This document shows positions 1 to 5,805 of a DNA stretch of 7,159 nt, piece by piece (position 1 is the stretch's first letter; each line of letters starts with the position of its first letter). Source of the DNA: DAOTTW01 sp034437615 (GTDB lineage Bacteria > Chloroflexota > Anaerolineae > Aggregatilineales > Phototrophicaceae). A program made the position numbers and the translations under genes. The DNA lies in NCBI GenBank assembly GCA_034437615.1, contig DAOTTW010000267.1, forward strand, positions 1-7,159, in the 5' to 3' direction. Below the pieces are notes generated by a model. It did no database searches, had not been told where the DNA came from, and saw nothing but the letters and a program-made list of their open reading frames with translations.

Positions 1-141
1 GCCGCTGTCCTTGACTTCCTGAATCACGTCGGCGGGGTCCATTTCCAGCGCCTTACGCAGGCCATCATAGCCGTCGTTGGCGTCATAAACCTCAAATTCG
101 TGGATGTTCTCAATCTCGTTACCGCGTAATAGAATATGCAT
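1..141 (-). CDS. nuoF: NADH-quinone oxidoreductase subunit F, N-terminal fragment (NuoF)
   Basis: Only the first 47 codons are in the window; the gene continues past base 1. NuoF is the complex I subunit that binds NADH and FMN and passes electrons to its [4Fe-4S] cluster N3 at the tip of the cytoplasmic arm. The visible residues begin MHILLRGNE and contain the stretch GLRKALEMDPADVIQEVKDSG-like segment (residues 28-47), which matches the family pattern YxALRKAL-x-M-x-P-x-x-VI-x-EVK-x-SG that directly precedes the glycine-rich FMN/NADH site; that site itself lies outside the window. A GAGG at 154-157 lies 12 bases before the ATG, a long but usable spacing. The gene follows a methyltransferase gene after 64 bases, whereas nuoE normally adjoins nuoF. 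Identification rests on a short fragment plus the operon context, and I consider it firm. Confidence 0.9.
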   Translation of the reverse strand, partial: MHILLRGNEIENIHEFEVYDANDGYDGLRKALEMDPADVIQEVKDSG

Positions 142-205
142 GTTTTACCGTTACCTCACACTAAATCTCAGATACTTTACGGTAATCAATGTTTGTTTGT
201 CGTGG

Positions 206-964
206 TCACTTTTTAACCCAAAAGCCAAAGTTGCCGATGATACCGCCGCCGCTAATTTCTGTAGTGTGTTGGCGCTGAAAATCCTCAAAGGACGTATTGT
301 ACAGCACATCATGAGACGCCAACACACCGCCACCGCGCAAATGAGGCCACACTGTCTCGAATTCCCACATCATATGGTGTCGGTCATGGTCACTATCATG
401 CAGGAAAAAATCCAGTTTTTGCACGGATTGGGCAACTTGCGGCAAAATCGGTGTATCAGATTGCAGATGCAGTTGCCACCAAGCGTGCAGGTGCTCAGGG
501 ATCAGTTCACCGTAAGCGTCTTGATCTGCGCTTTCAATTTCTACGCTATGCAATTTGCCTGCGCCTTGTTGCGCGATTGAGTCGAGAACGACCGTCGCTG
601 AAGCACCGCCAGACGTACCAGTTTCGATGCAGTTTTGTGGCTGATATGCACGTAAGAGTACATAAAGCGTCGTGCGATCCCGAATGCTCATCAGACCACG
701 CACGCGGCTATTCCAGACCTGTGCAATATCACGATCGTAATTTTGTAGCTGTTCTGCATCGTCATGATACTGTGTCACAATATCTTCAGATTGTCCGAAT
801 GCCTGCGCAATAAGCTGAATGCGTTTTTGTCTCAACGCTTGATCGTTAAACCGCGCTTTGCGCTTTTCAACATAACGATTGAGCTTTGTGTGTGGCAAAC
901 CTAAAACTCCACGTACCACTGAGTCATATACACGCTGTAGGATGTTTAGCTTCGTTTGTCCCAT
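206..964 (-). CDS. class I SAM-dependent methyltransferase (Methyltransf_24 / CmcI-like), inserted between nuoE and nuoF
   Basis: The 252-residue protein has a helical N-terminal region (about 1-95, rich in Arg, Gln and Lys) and then a Rossmann-type methyltransferase fold. Motif I is IETGTSGGAS at 113-122, the expected SAM-binding E-x-G-x-x-x-G loop. The acidic end of strand 2 is VEIE at 141-144. Strand 4 is DFFLHDSDH at 185-193, followed by the WPHLRGGGVLASHDV segment (206-220), the usual post-strand-4 signature of Methyltransf_24 O-methyltransferases. The substrate cannot be read from the sequence; small molecules or glycans are typical for the family. AGGGG at 974-978 lies 9 bases before the ATG. 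It follows nuoE by 39 bases and precedes nuoF by 64, in the same direction, so it is probably co-transcribed with complex I. Hand counts of lines 721-900 (its 5' half) give about 43% G+C against about 65% for sampled nuoD lines, suggesting later acquisition. A complex I assembly role is possible but unsupported. Confidence 0.8.
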   Translation of the reverse strand: MGQTKLNILQRVYDSVVRGVLGLPHTKLNRYVEKRKARFNDQALRQKRIQLIAQAFGQSEDIVTQYHDDAEQLQNYDRDIAQVWNSRVRGLMSIRDRTTLYVLLRAYQPQNCIETGTSGGASATVVLDSIAQQGAGKLHSVEIESADQDAYGELIPEHLHAWWQLHLQSDTPILPQVAQSVQKLDFFLHDSDHDRHHMMWEFETVWPHLRGGGVLASHDVLYNTSFEDFQRQHTTEISGGGIIGNFGFWVKK

Positions 965-1003
965 TGTGTGAAACCCCTGTTTTTACCCCAACACATGACA
1001 CAT

Positions 1004-1513
1004 TTAGCTCTGACCGTTCGCGTAGGCTTCGGCCTCTTTGCGCCACTGATCCAACAAAGCACGCATCCGCTCCATATCCAGGTTTTCATGAAAATGGAAG
1101 TTGCATTGCAGCATCGGCGCTCTGTCACAGGCACCCAGGCACATCACATGCTCTAACGTGAACAGGCCATCCGCAGTGGTGTCGTTGTGATGATCTACGC
1201 CGAGTTCTTGCTGCAAATCCTGGAAGAATTCATCGGCACCACGCAGCGCACACGCCAAATCCGTGCAGACGTGCAGCCAATAGCGACCTTTCGGGCGCTC
1301 ACGGTACATCGTATAGAAGCCCGCAATGCTCTTGACCTGCGTCGGGTCCATATCGCACAGTTGCGCCACCTCACGGATCGCGTCGTCGTTGATGTAGCCG
1401 TATTCTTCCTGTGCAATGTATAACATCGGCATCACAGCGGAGCGCTTATCCGGGTACTTTGCCATGTGCTGCTGAATGCGTTCCGCGTATTTTTCGTTTC
1501 CGATAACCGCCAT
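1004..1513 (-). CDS. nuoE: NADH-quinone oxidoreductase subunit E, 24 kDa [2Fe-2S] protein (NuoE)
   Basis: NuoE is the thioredoxin-like subunit of the NADH-oxidising module and carries the off-path [2Fe-2S] cluster N1a. The 169-residue length is normal. The N-terminal helical part includes the family segment MPMLYIAQEEYGYI (28-41) and the IAGFYTMY stretch (63-70). All four cluster ligands are visible: Cys83 and Cys88 in HVCTDLACALRG, and Cys125 and Cys129 in VMCLGACDRAPMLQ, giving the family's C-x4-C and C-x3-C spacing. An additional Cys137 sits just after MLQ, where a valine or isoleucine is more usual. The start is supported by an AGGAG at 1523-1527, 9 bases before the ATG and overlapping the nuoD stop codon, which suggests translational coupling with nuoD (12 bases apart). 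The next gene downstream is the methyltransferase rather than nuoF. Confidence 0.95.
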   Translation of the reverse strand: MAVIGNEKYAERIQQHMAKYPDKRSAVMPMLYIAQEEYGYINDDAIREVAQLCDMDPTQVKSIAGFYTMYRERPKGRYWLHVCTDLACALRGADEFFQDLQQELGVDHHNDTTADGLFTLEHVMCLGACDRAPMLQCNFHFHENLDMERMRALLDQWRKEAEAYANGQS

Positions 1514-1525
1514 CTAAAAGTTCTC

Positions 1526-2800
1526 CTAACGGTCGCAATCGCCCAGAACGATGTCGATACTGCCGATGATGCCGACCAAATCCGCAATCATATAGCCCTC
1601 AGACATCATCGGCAGGGCGCTGATGTGCATAAATGACGGCGTTTTGAAGTGCACACGACGCGGCTTGGGGCCACCCGTGCCATGCAAATAGCAGCCGATT
1701 TCACCGCGTGGGCTTTCGATGGCCACGTAAACCTCTTCATCAGGGGCGTCGAAGCCCTCGGTCCACAGCTTAAAGTGGTGGATGACGGCCTCCATGCTCT
1801 GGCCGAGTTCGGCGCGGGGTGGCGGCACGAACTTACGGTTTTCGCTGCGGAAGGGGCCATTTTTCGGGATGCGCTTTAGCACCTGGCGGATAATCTTGAG
1901 GCTCTCGCGCATTTCCTCAATGCGTATCCAGAAGCGGTCATACACATCACCGTGTTCACCGAGCGGCACCGTAAAATCATAGGTCTCGTAGCCGCTGTAA
2001 GGCTGTGCTTTGCGGATGTCCCAGTTGACGCCGCTGCCACGCAAGGACGGGCCACTTAAGCCATAGGCCAGCGCGACATCGGGTTCTACCACGCCGACGC
2101 CATAGGTGCGGTCAATCCAGATGGGGTTCTTCTCCAGCAGGGCCGCGTAATCATCGACCTTCTTTTCCATGTAATCACAGAAGTCTGCGACTGTCTTGTA
2201 ATACGCTTCCGGCAGATCACGCCAGACGCCGCCGGGCCGGAAGTACGACCCCATCATACGCTGCCCGCTAATCATCTCGAAGATGCGCAGGATGCGCTCA
2301 CGCTCACGAAAGCAATACAAGAAGATGCTCATCGCGCCCATATCCAGCCCATGTGTACCGAGCCACACCAGATGGCTCGCAATGCGCGATAGTTCGAGGT
2401 TGGCCACACGGATCATCTGCGCCCGCTCCGGCACATCCAGATCGACCAGCTTTTCAATCGCCATGCAAAACGCCATGTTGTTAGACATAGGCGAGAGGTA
2501 ATCCATGCGATCCGTCAGCGGCACGCCTTTTTCGTAGGTCTTGGTCTCGATGCTCTTTTCGATGCCTGTATGCAGGAAGCCCACATCCGGCAGGCAGGTT
2601 ACAATCTCTTCGCCGTCCAGTTCCAGCAGCAGGCGCAGCACACCATGCGTGCTGGGATGATGCGGCCCCATGTTCAGCAGCATCGTCTCGCCCGTGATGG
2701 CGCGTTCGCTCACCAAACCCTTGAGTTCTTCAACGCTACCCTGCCAACTGGCCTTTACCGACCCTTGTGCTTCGGGCGCTTGCGTCTTATCAATCACCAT
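1526..2800 (-). CDS. nuoD: NADH-quinone oxidoreductase subunit D, 49 kDa (NuoD)
   Basis: NuoD forms, with NuoB, the quinone-reduction chamber of complex I at the junction of the cytoplasmic and membrane arms, and descends from the large subunit of NiFe hydrogenases. The 424-residue protein has an N-terminal extension of about 35 residues, then NMGPHHPSTHGVLRLLLE (43-60), whose HPSTHG carries the quinone-head-group histidine. The RMDYLSPMSNN segment holds the partner tyrosine, in agreement with structures of the family. Further conserved blocks are GFLHTGIEK, GGVWRDLPEAYY, RGSGVNWD and the ending GSIDIVLGDCDR. The hydrogenase NiFe-binding cysteine pairs are absent, as expected for complex I. 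GGAG at 2811-2814 lies 10 bases before the ATG. nuoC ends 41 bases upstream, and the nuoE ribosome site overlaps this stop codon. Confidence 0.97.
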   Translation of the reverse strand: MVIDKTQAPEAQGSVKASWQGSVEELKGLVSERAITGETMLLNMGPHHPSTHGVLRLLLELDGEEIVTCLPDVGFLHTGIEKSIETKTYEKGVPLTDRMDYLSPMSNNMAFCMAIEKLVDLDVPERAQMIRVANLELSRIASHLVWLGTHGLDMGAMSIFLYCFRERERILRIFEMISGQRMMGSYFRPGGVWRDLPEAYYKTVADFCDYMEKKVDDYAALLEKNPIWIDRTYGVGVVEPDVALAYGLSGPSLRGSGVNWDIRKAQPYSGYETYDFTVPLGEHGDVYDRFWIRIEEMRESLKIIRQVLKRIPKNGPFRSENRKFVPPPRAELGQSMEAVIHHFKLWTEGFDAPDEEVYVAIESPRGEIGCYLHGTGGPKPRRVHFKTPSFMHISALPMMSEGYMIADLVGIIGSIDIVLGDCDR

Positions 2801-2841
2801 ACCAGTACATCTCCGTCGTAAATCGTTGCTTGTAGTCCGTG

Positions 2842-3387
2842 CTAATCGTCTGCCAGTGGCTTATGCTTCTGGATTTCTTCGGCATTGAACGAAAATTGCA
2901 CCGTCTCGTAGCCTACAGGATAATCGCGGCGGTGCGGGTGACCGTCCCAGTCATCCGGCATTAGCAAGCGGCGCGGGTCCGGGTGGCCCTCAAACTTGAT
3001 GCCCATCATGTCCGCGATTTCCCGCTCTAGCCAATTCGCCGCAGGCCATACATTGAAGACCGTCGGCAGGACGGGTTCTTCTTCCATCACATAGACCTTG
3101 ACGCGGATGCGCCGATTGTAAAGCATCGAATACAGATGATAACTGACGCCGAAGCGTTCCGGGTGCTTATCTGTGGGCGGGTCCGGGTGATAATCCACAG
3201 CGCTGATGTCCGACAGGTAGTTATAAATCAGGCCGGGGGTGCCGCGCAGAAACAGCAGGATGTCCTCAAGCTGTTCCGGCGCGACGATGATGGTCGTCTC
3301 GTCACGGAAGGTACGCACATCTGAGATGGCGTCCTCAAAGCGCTCTTTGAGTGTCGCTGCCGGGTCTTTTGCTGCCGGAATTTGCAT
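2842..3387 (-). CDS. nuoC: NADH-quinone oxidoreductase subunit C, 30 kDa (NuoC)
   Basis: NuoC is a cofactor-free structural subunit of the complex I hydrophilic arm, packed against NuoD and NuoB. From the start chosen here it is 181 residues. The family signature is clear near the C-terminus: LEREIADMMGIKFEGHPD followed by RRLLMPDDWDGHPHRRDYPV, which corresponds to the usual ERE-x-x-D-x-x-G ... HPD-x-RR ... GHP-x-R-x-DYP pattern. The positions normally held by Tyr and Phe in EREVYDMFG are Ala and Met here. The open frame extends upstream to an ATG at 3438, giving 198 residues, but those extra residues are basic and unlike the family, that ATG lies at the edge of a palindromic repeat, and it has no ribosome site. 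The ATG at 3387 has an AGGA at 3399-3402. A start at 3432 is also possible. Confidence 0.93.
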   Translation of the reverse strand: MQIPAAKDPAATLKERFEDAISDVRTFRDETTIIVAPEQLEDILLFLRGTPGLIYNYLSDISAVDYHPDPPTDKHPERFGVSYHLYSMLYNRRIRVKVYVMEEEPVLPTVFNVWPAANWLEREIADMMGIKFEGHPDPRRLLMPDDWDGHPHRRDYPVGYETVQFSFNAEEIQKHKPLADD

Positions 3388-3398
3388 AACGTCTGTTT

Positions 3399-3402
3399 TC
3401 CT
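3399..3402 (-). promoter_or_regulatory. ribosome binding site deciding the nuoC start
   Basis: AGGA on the minus strand, within AGGAAA, 11 bases before the ATG at 3387. It is moderate in strength and spacing, but no comparable purine tract precedes the in-frame ATGs at 3438 and 3432, so it favours the shorter NuoC. Confidence 0.45.
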
Positions 3403-3439
3403 GTGTATCTTATCTGTTTTAGTGTACGCCATCTGCATC

Positions 3440-3500
3440 CGCGCAGAAGCGCGTCCCTACAGAATCACGGCAAACCGTAGGGACACGGCTTGCTGTGTCC
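3440..3500. repeat. composite palindromic repeat: two hairpins flanking inward TCCCTAC / GTAGGGA arms
   Basis: Read on the plus strand: a hairpin 3440-3453 (stem CGCGC/GCGCG, loop AGAA), TCCCTAC at 3454-3460, a 16-base spacer 3461-3476, GTAGGGA at 3477-3483, and a second hairpin 3481-3500 (GGACACGG pairing with CTGTGTCC through one G-T pair, small loop). The same layout, including the 16-base spacer, recurs at 7073-7136 with different stem sequences that still pair. This is the behaviour of dispersed palindromic (REP-like) elements. It lies inside the complex I operon between nuoB and nuoC, so the transcript would carry the hairpins. A shorter stem, CCGC/GCGG, follows at 3499-3511, and an imperfect arm GTTCCTAC at 3526-3533. 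Confidence 0.75.
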
Positions 3501-3593
3501 GCCACTTGCGGATGCCATTCTTGGCGTTCCTACAATCATTACCTGAATCCGTTTGGCTTGCACCATTTGCCTTATGGATAAACGAAAACAAAC

Positions 3594-3652
3594 CTACGTG
3601 ATCGTAGTGGCTTAGCACGCTAAGCCCTGGACGCAATATATTGCGCCCCTAC
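3594..3652. repeat. cluster of three palindromes ending in CCCCTAC at the nuoB stop codon
   Basis: Three hairpins follow one another: 3594-3607 (CTACG/CGTAG, loop TGAT), 3609-3626 (GGCTTAG/CTAAGCC, loop CACG) and 3632-3645 (CGCAA/TTGCG, loop TATA). CCCCTAC follows the last one at 3646-3652. On the minus strand the last unit reads GTAGGGG then the hairpin, the same order as the GTAGGGA-plus-hairpin units at 3477-3500 and 7113-7136. The unit overlaps the nuoB terminator codon by one base, so the minus strand reads TAGTAGGGG right after the last nuoB codon. It could act as an mRNA 3' stabiliser or processing site for nuoAB; that is inference. Confidence 0.7.
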
Positions 3653-4137
3653 TAGCTGGCCCAGTCCGAAATGCGCTCACCCTTGATCTTCTCATGCAGC
3701 GTCAGGATGCCGTGAATCAGTTGTTCCGGGCGCGGCGGGCAACCAGCGACGTAGACATCAACCGGTATGATCTCGTCAACGCCCTGCACAATGGCATAGT
3801 TGTTATACACACCCCCGCAAGAGGCGCAGTCGCCCATTGAAATCACCCACTTCGGGTCAGCCATCTGATCGTACAGTTGGCGTACAACCGGGGCCATCTT
3901 GCGCGTCACGCGGCCAGCCACAATCATCAGGTCCGATTGGCGTGGGCTGGCGCGGTTCAGTTCCATGCCGAAGCGTGACAGGTCGTAATCCGACGCCTGT
4001 GTGCTCATCATCTCAATCGCGCAGCAGGCCAAACCGAATAGCAACGGCCAGATCGCGCCTGTGCGACCCCAATTAACGGCTGTCTCTAGCGTCGTGGTGA
4101 CGACGCCCATATTGCCGAGCTTAGATGTTACTCCCAT
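3652..4137 (-). CDS. nuoB: NADH-quinone oxidoreductase subunit B, 20 kDa, N2 [4Fe-4S] protein (NuoB)
   Basis: NuoB (PSST) holds cluster N2, the last iron-sulfur centre before quinone, at the interface with NuoD. The protein is 161 residues from the chosen start. The four N2 ligands are visible: the adjacent Cys38-Cys39 in FGLACCAIEMM, Cys104 in SMGDCASCGG and Cys133 in VAGCPPRPEQL. Other conserved blocks are RQSDLMIVAGRVTRKMAP (66-83) and GGVYNNYAIVQGVD. A fifth cysteine, Cys107, lies where many homologues have Ser. The frame allows an ATG at 4158, but the one at 4137 is preceded by a strong AGGGGG 7 bases away, so I take the shorter form. Its ATG lies inside the nuoA 3' end (10-base overlap), a typical translationally coupled nuoA-nuoB junction. 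The stop abuts a palindromic repeat. Confidence 0.97.
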   Translation of the reverse strand: MGVTSKLGNMGVVTTTLETAVNWGRTGAIWPLLFGLACCAIEMMSTQASDYDLSRFGMELNRASPRQSDLMIVAGRVTRKMAPVVRQLYDQMADPKWVISMGDCASCGGVYNNYAIVQGVDEIIPVDVYVAGCPPRPEQLIHGILTLHEKIKGERISDWAS

Positions 4138-4490
4138 TCCAGTGCCCCCTTTTTCCATTCATAAATGAAACCAACGACCAGTATCAGCGTAAATGCCCCC
4201 ATTGCCAGCAACCCATAAATCCCAAGATCACGCATGGCAACGGAATACGGTAAGAAGAAGATAACTTCAATATCGAAGATGATGAACAGAACAGCGACCA
4301 GATAGAACTTAATCGGCATCCGGCGCACGGCAGGACCAATGGGTTTCATGCCACTTTCGTAGGGTGAGTTCTTACGGAAGCTCGGATTATAGGGGCCGAA
4401 CACCCGCGAAATCATCAATACGATAAACGTCAAGACAATCGCAATGGCCACCATAATCATGGCAGGCAGAAATAGCTGTATAGATGACAT
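4128..4490 (-). CDS. nuoA: NADH-quinone oxidoreductase subunit A (NuoA)
   Basis: NuoA is a small complex I membrane subunit whose first loop lies near the quinone tunnel next to NuoH and NuoD. The 120-residue protein has three predicted membrane segments at roughly 5-30, 62-82 and 91-111. Family motifs are FGPYNPSFRKNSPYESG in the loop (31-47), FDIEVIFFLP (72-81, with the conserved acidic pair) and the ending YEWKKGALEWE. The loop has YESG where other lineages have YECG. The open frame reaches an ATG at 4556, but the extra 22 residues do not resemble the family, and the ATG at 4490 has GGAG 8 bases upstream. This is the first gene of the operon, with 222 non-coding bases in front of it. Its TAA overlaps the start of nuoB. 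Confidence 0.95.
   Translation of the reverse strand: MSSIQLFLPAMIMVAIAIVLTFIVLMISRVFGPYNPSFRKNSPYESGMKPIGPAVRRMPIKFYLVAVLFIIFDIEVIFFLPYSVAMRDLGIYGLLAMGAFTLILVVGFIYEWKKGALEWE
4145..4150 (-). promoter_or_regulatory. ribosome binding site deciding the nuoB start
   Basis: AGGGGG on the minus strand, 7 bases before the ATG at 4137 and inside the last codons of nuoA. The alternative ATG at 4158 would lie upstream of this site, so the site selects the shorter NuoB. Confidence 0.65.
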
Positions 4491-4498
4491 AATAGCGA

Positions 4499-4502
4499 CT
4501 CC
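4499..4502 (-). promoter_or_regulatory. ribosome binding site deciding the nuoA start
   Basis: GGAG on the minus strand, 8 bases before the ATG at 4490, an ideal spacing. It argues against the longer frame starting at 4556. Confidence 0.65.
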
Positions 4503-4624
4503 GTTTGTGATTTTTGGAGCAATACACGCTACACGTAGGTTAACACATGCTTTCAACCCGCGTCAAGTCACTATTACCGGGCGACAAACAAGCGTAATTG
4601 CACTGGCTCTAACCTTAGCACGTG

Positions 4625-4630
4625 ATTATA
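4625..4630 (-). promoter_or_regulatory. candidate -10 element upstream of nuoA
   Basis: The gap between the exporter gene and nuoA (4491-4712) has no gene. On the minus strand it contains a perfect TATAAT hexamer about 135 bases before the nuoA start. No good TTGACA-like element is found 16-18 bases further upstream, so promoter identity rests on the hexamer and its position before the operon. A near-palindrome GTGAGAAATTTCAC at 4663-4676, just upstream of it, could be an operator, but this is weak. Confidence 0.3.
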
Positions 4631-4712
4631 ACGTATGTCCGCGCATGACACGAGGCCATTGTGTGAGAAATTTCACGTAGCGTAACGACTCAGCCCATAC
4701 GTAGTTGCGCCA

Positions 4713-5474
4713 TCACCGATTTTCACCGTCCGCGTTTGCTTGTGGTGCTATCCTGCGTCTGGTACGCCGCAGAAAATCCCACACCGCCAGCACTACAAGT
4801 AGCGGCATCACCAGCAAAGATAACGCTTGGTGTTGTACGCGCAGGTCCAGCGCATCCGCCAGCAATGCGGACGCAAACCACACCAGCAGCAGCACAGTCA
4901 GCAGCAGCAGGCCGCGTGTCACACGCGGGTTCACGCGCCCCAGACGATCAAACGTCAGCACCAGCAGCGCATTGCCACCCATGAACGTGCCGTAGAAGCC
5001 CACCAGAAACACCAGCGCGTGCAGCAATGATTGCCCCAACGCATCCAGCAGCAGCGGCCCGGTAATCGTGGACCAGAATAGGTACGGCCCCGGACTCAGC
5101 ACGTTAATCAGCATCGAATCCAGCAGAACGCGGCGCACCGTCAGCGGCGTTGTATCATCACCCTGCGGCCCCGTTTGCGGTCCGAACGTGGCACCGATGC
5201 GGTATTGCCCCCAGGCCCCCCACGCAATCCGCAGTAGCAGCAAGGCACCGCACACGCGAATTACCTGTATGGCGGCATCTGGCAGTTGGCCCAGCACAAA
5301 GACAATCAGCACGATCAGCGGTGGGTCGCTGAGCAACGGTGACAGCACCGCGTAGATGCTGCGCCGCCAGCCCAGGCGCAAGGTGGCACTGAGCAAATAC
5401 GCCTGCAATGGACCGGGCACAGAGGCAGCGCTGAGGCCAAAGCTGACAGCCGGCAGAAAAAACGTCGAAAACAT
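4713..5474 (-). CDS. LysE/RhtB-like family membrane exporter
   Basis: A 253-residue hydrophobic protein with about six or seven membrane segments (roughly 4-26, 41-62, 69-88, 118-140, 148-173, 187-208, 217-236). The N-terminus has SVPGPLQAYLLSATLRLGWRRS (18-39), the PGP-x(n)-G-x-R pattern of LysE/RhtB translocators, then SPLLSDPPLIVL. The second half has a repeated family signature, INVLSPGPYLFW (123-134). These proteins export amino acids or related small molecules across the inner membrane by secondary transport; the substrate here is unknown. Members are often about 200-210 residues, so the C-terminal segment from 210 on is an extension ending in a basic, cytoplasmic-looking tail (RRTRRR). 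No Shine-Dalgarno site precedes the ATG at 5474; a four-codon frame (5495-5481) ends 6 bases before it. It lies 78 bases downstream of tRNA-Ser on the same strand. Confidence 0.75.
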   Translation of the reverse strand: MFSTFFLPAVSFGLSAASVPGPLQAYLLSATLRLGWRRSIYAVLSPLLSDPPLIVLIVFVLGQLPDAAIQVIRVCGALLLLRIAWGAWGQYRIGATFGPQTGPQGDDTTPLTVRRVLLDSMLINVLSPGPYLFWSTITGPLLLDALGQSLLHALVFLVGFYGTFMGGNALLVLTFDRLGRVNPRVTRGLLLLTVLLLVWFASALLADALDLRVQHQALSLLVMPLLVVLAVWDFLRRTRRRIAPQANADGENR

Positions 5475-5497
5475 GTCAATTCAGAGGGGGTACATGT

Positions 5498-5521
5498 GCA
5501 GCCAGCTCGTGATCTGGCCGC
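5498..5521 (-). promoter_or_regulatory. hairpin between tRNA-Ser and the exporter gene
   Basis: On the minus strand GCGGCCAG pairs with CTGGCTGC (eight pairs, one G-T) around an 8-base loop. It lies 31 bases after the tRNA 3' end and ends just before the short frame ahead of the exporter. No U-rich tract follows, so it is not a standard intrinsic terminator. It could be a tRNA 3' processing or leader structure. Confidence 0.35.
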
Positions 5522-5552
5522 GTTGTGTTTAATGATGTCATCATGTATCAGG

Positions 5553-5636
5553 CGGAGAGGGCGGGATTCGAACCCGCGTGGGCGTTAACCCTCCCGCTTT
5601 CCAAGCGGGTGCACTAGGCCTCTATGCGACCTCTCC
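5553..5636 (-). tRNA. tRNA-Ser(GGA)
   Basis: On the minus strand the acceptor stem GGAGAGG (5636-5630) pairs with CCTCTCC (5560-5554), with discriminator G at 5553. The anticodon stem CCCGC/GCGGG encloses the loop TTGGAAA, with anticodon GGA at 5602-5600, reading UCC and UCU. A long variable arm (GGGT, loop TAAC, GCCC) confirms a class II tRNA, and the T arm is GCGGG, TTCGAAT, CCCGC. CCA is not encoded: the bases after the discriminator are CCT, so the end must be added by tRNA nucleotidyltransferase. The minus-strand promoter candidate at 5672-5700 would give a leader of about 29 bases. Confidence 0.96.
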
Positions 5637-5671
5637 GTATGAGTGATGCGGTGTCATGTGATAGGCACAGC

Positions 5672-5700
5672 AGTATAGCAATCATGCGGCGCTTTGCCTA
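5672..5700 (-). promoter_or_regulatory. candidate promoter for tRNA-Ser(GGA)
   Basis: On the minus strand a -35-like TAGGCA (5700-5695) and a -10 TATACT (5677-5672) are separated by 17 bases, with an extended -10 TGC just before the hexamer. The start would fall near 5665, about 29 bases before the mature tRNA. Confidence 0.5.
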
Positions 5701-5716
5701 TGCCAATTTCGCAAGA

Positions 5717-5745
5717 TTGCCGCTGCCGCCTTTTAGTGTGATACT
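5717..5745 (+). promoter_or_regulatory. candidate promoter for the secreted TPR protein gene
   Basis: TTGCCG at 5717-5722 and GATACT at 5740-5745 are 17 bases apart, and the -10 carries an extended TGT. The start would be near 5752, leaving a leader of about 54 bases. It is back to back with the tRNA promoter, with the two -35 regions 16 bases apart. Confidence 0.4.
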
Positions 5746-5805
5746 CATTGCGCTGATGTATGCTAGCGAAAACGTCAATAAATCGAACGACGAGGATAAC
5801 GACTT

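Noticed and set aside
104..580. Plus-strand open frame of 158 residues opposite the methyltransferase and nuoF start
   Set aside because: It overlaps two well-supported minus-strand genes and its translation shows no recognisable domain; it is an antisense shadow.
3239..3601. Plus-strand open frame of 120 residues across the nuoC 5' end and the repeat region
   Set aside because: Its first part is antisense to conserved NuoC sequence and the rest runs through palindromic repeats; no domain or ribosome site.
3440..3652. Possible CRISPR array
   Set aside because: Repeats are unequal in sequence and spacing, are self-complementary throughout, and no cas gene is nearby.
4128..4556. Longer NuoA beginning at 4556
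   Set aside because: The additional 22 residues are unlike the family, and the ATG at 4490 has a well-spaced GGAG.
4820..5120. Dense CAG-rich runs resembling a trinucleotide repeat
   Set aside because: On the coding strand these are CTG leucine codons of a membrane protein in a conserved frame, not a tandem repeat tract.
5541..5552. Encoded CCA end for tRNA-Ser
   Set aside because: The bases after the discriminator read CCT on the minus strand, so CCA is not genome-encoded.
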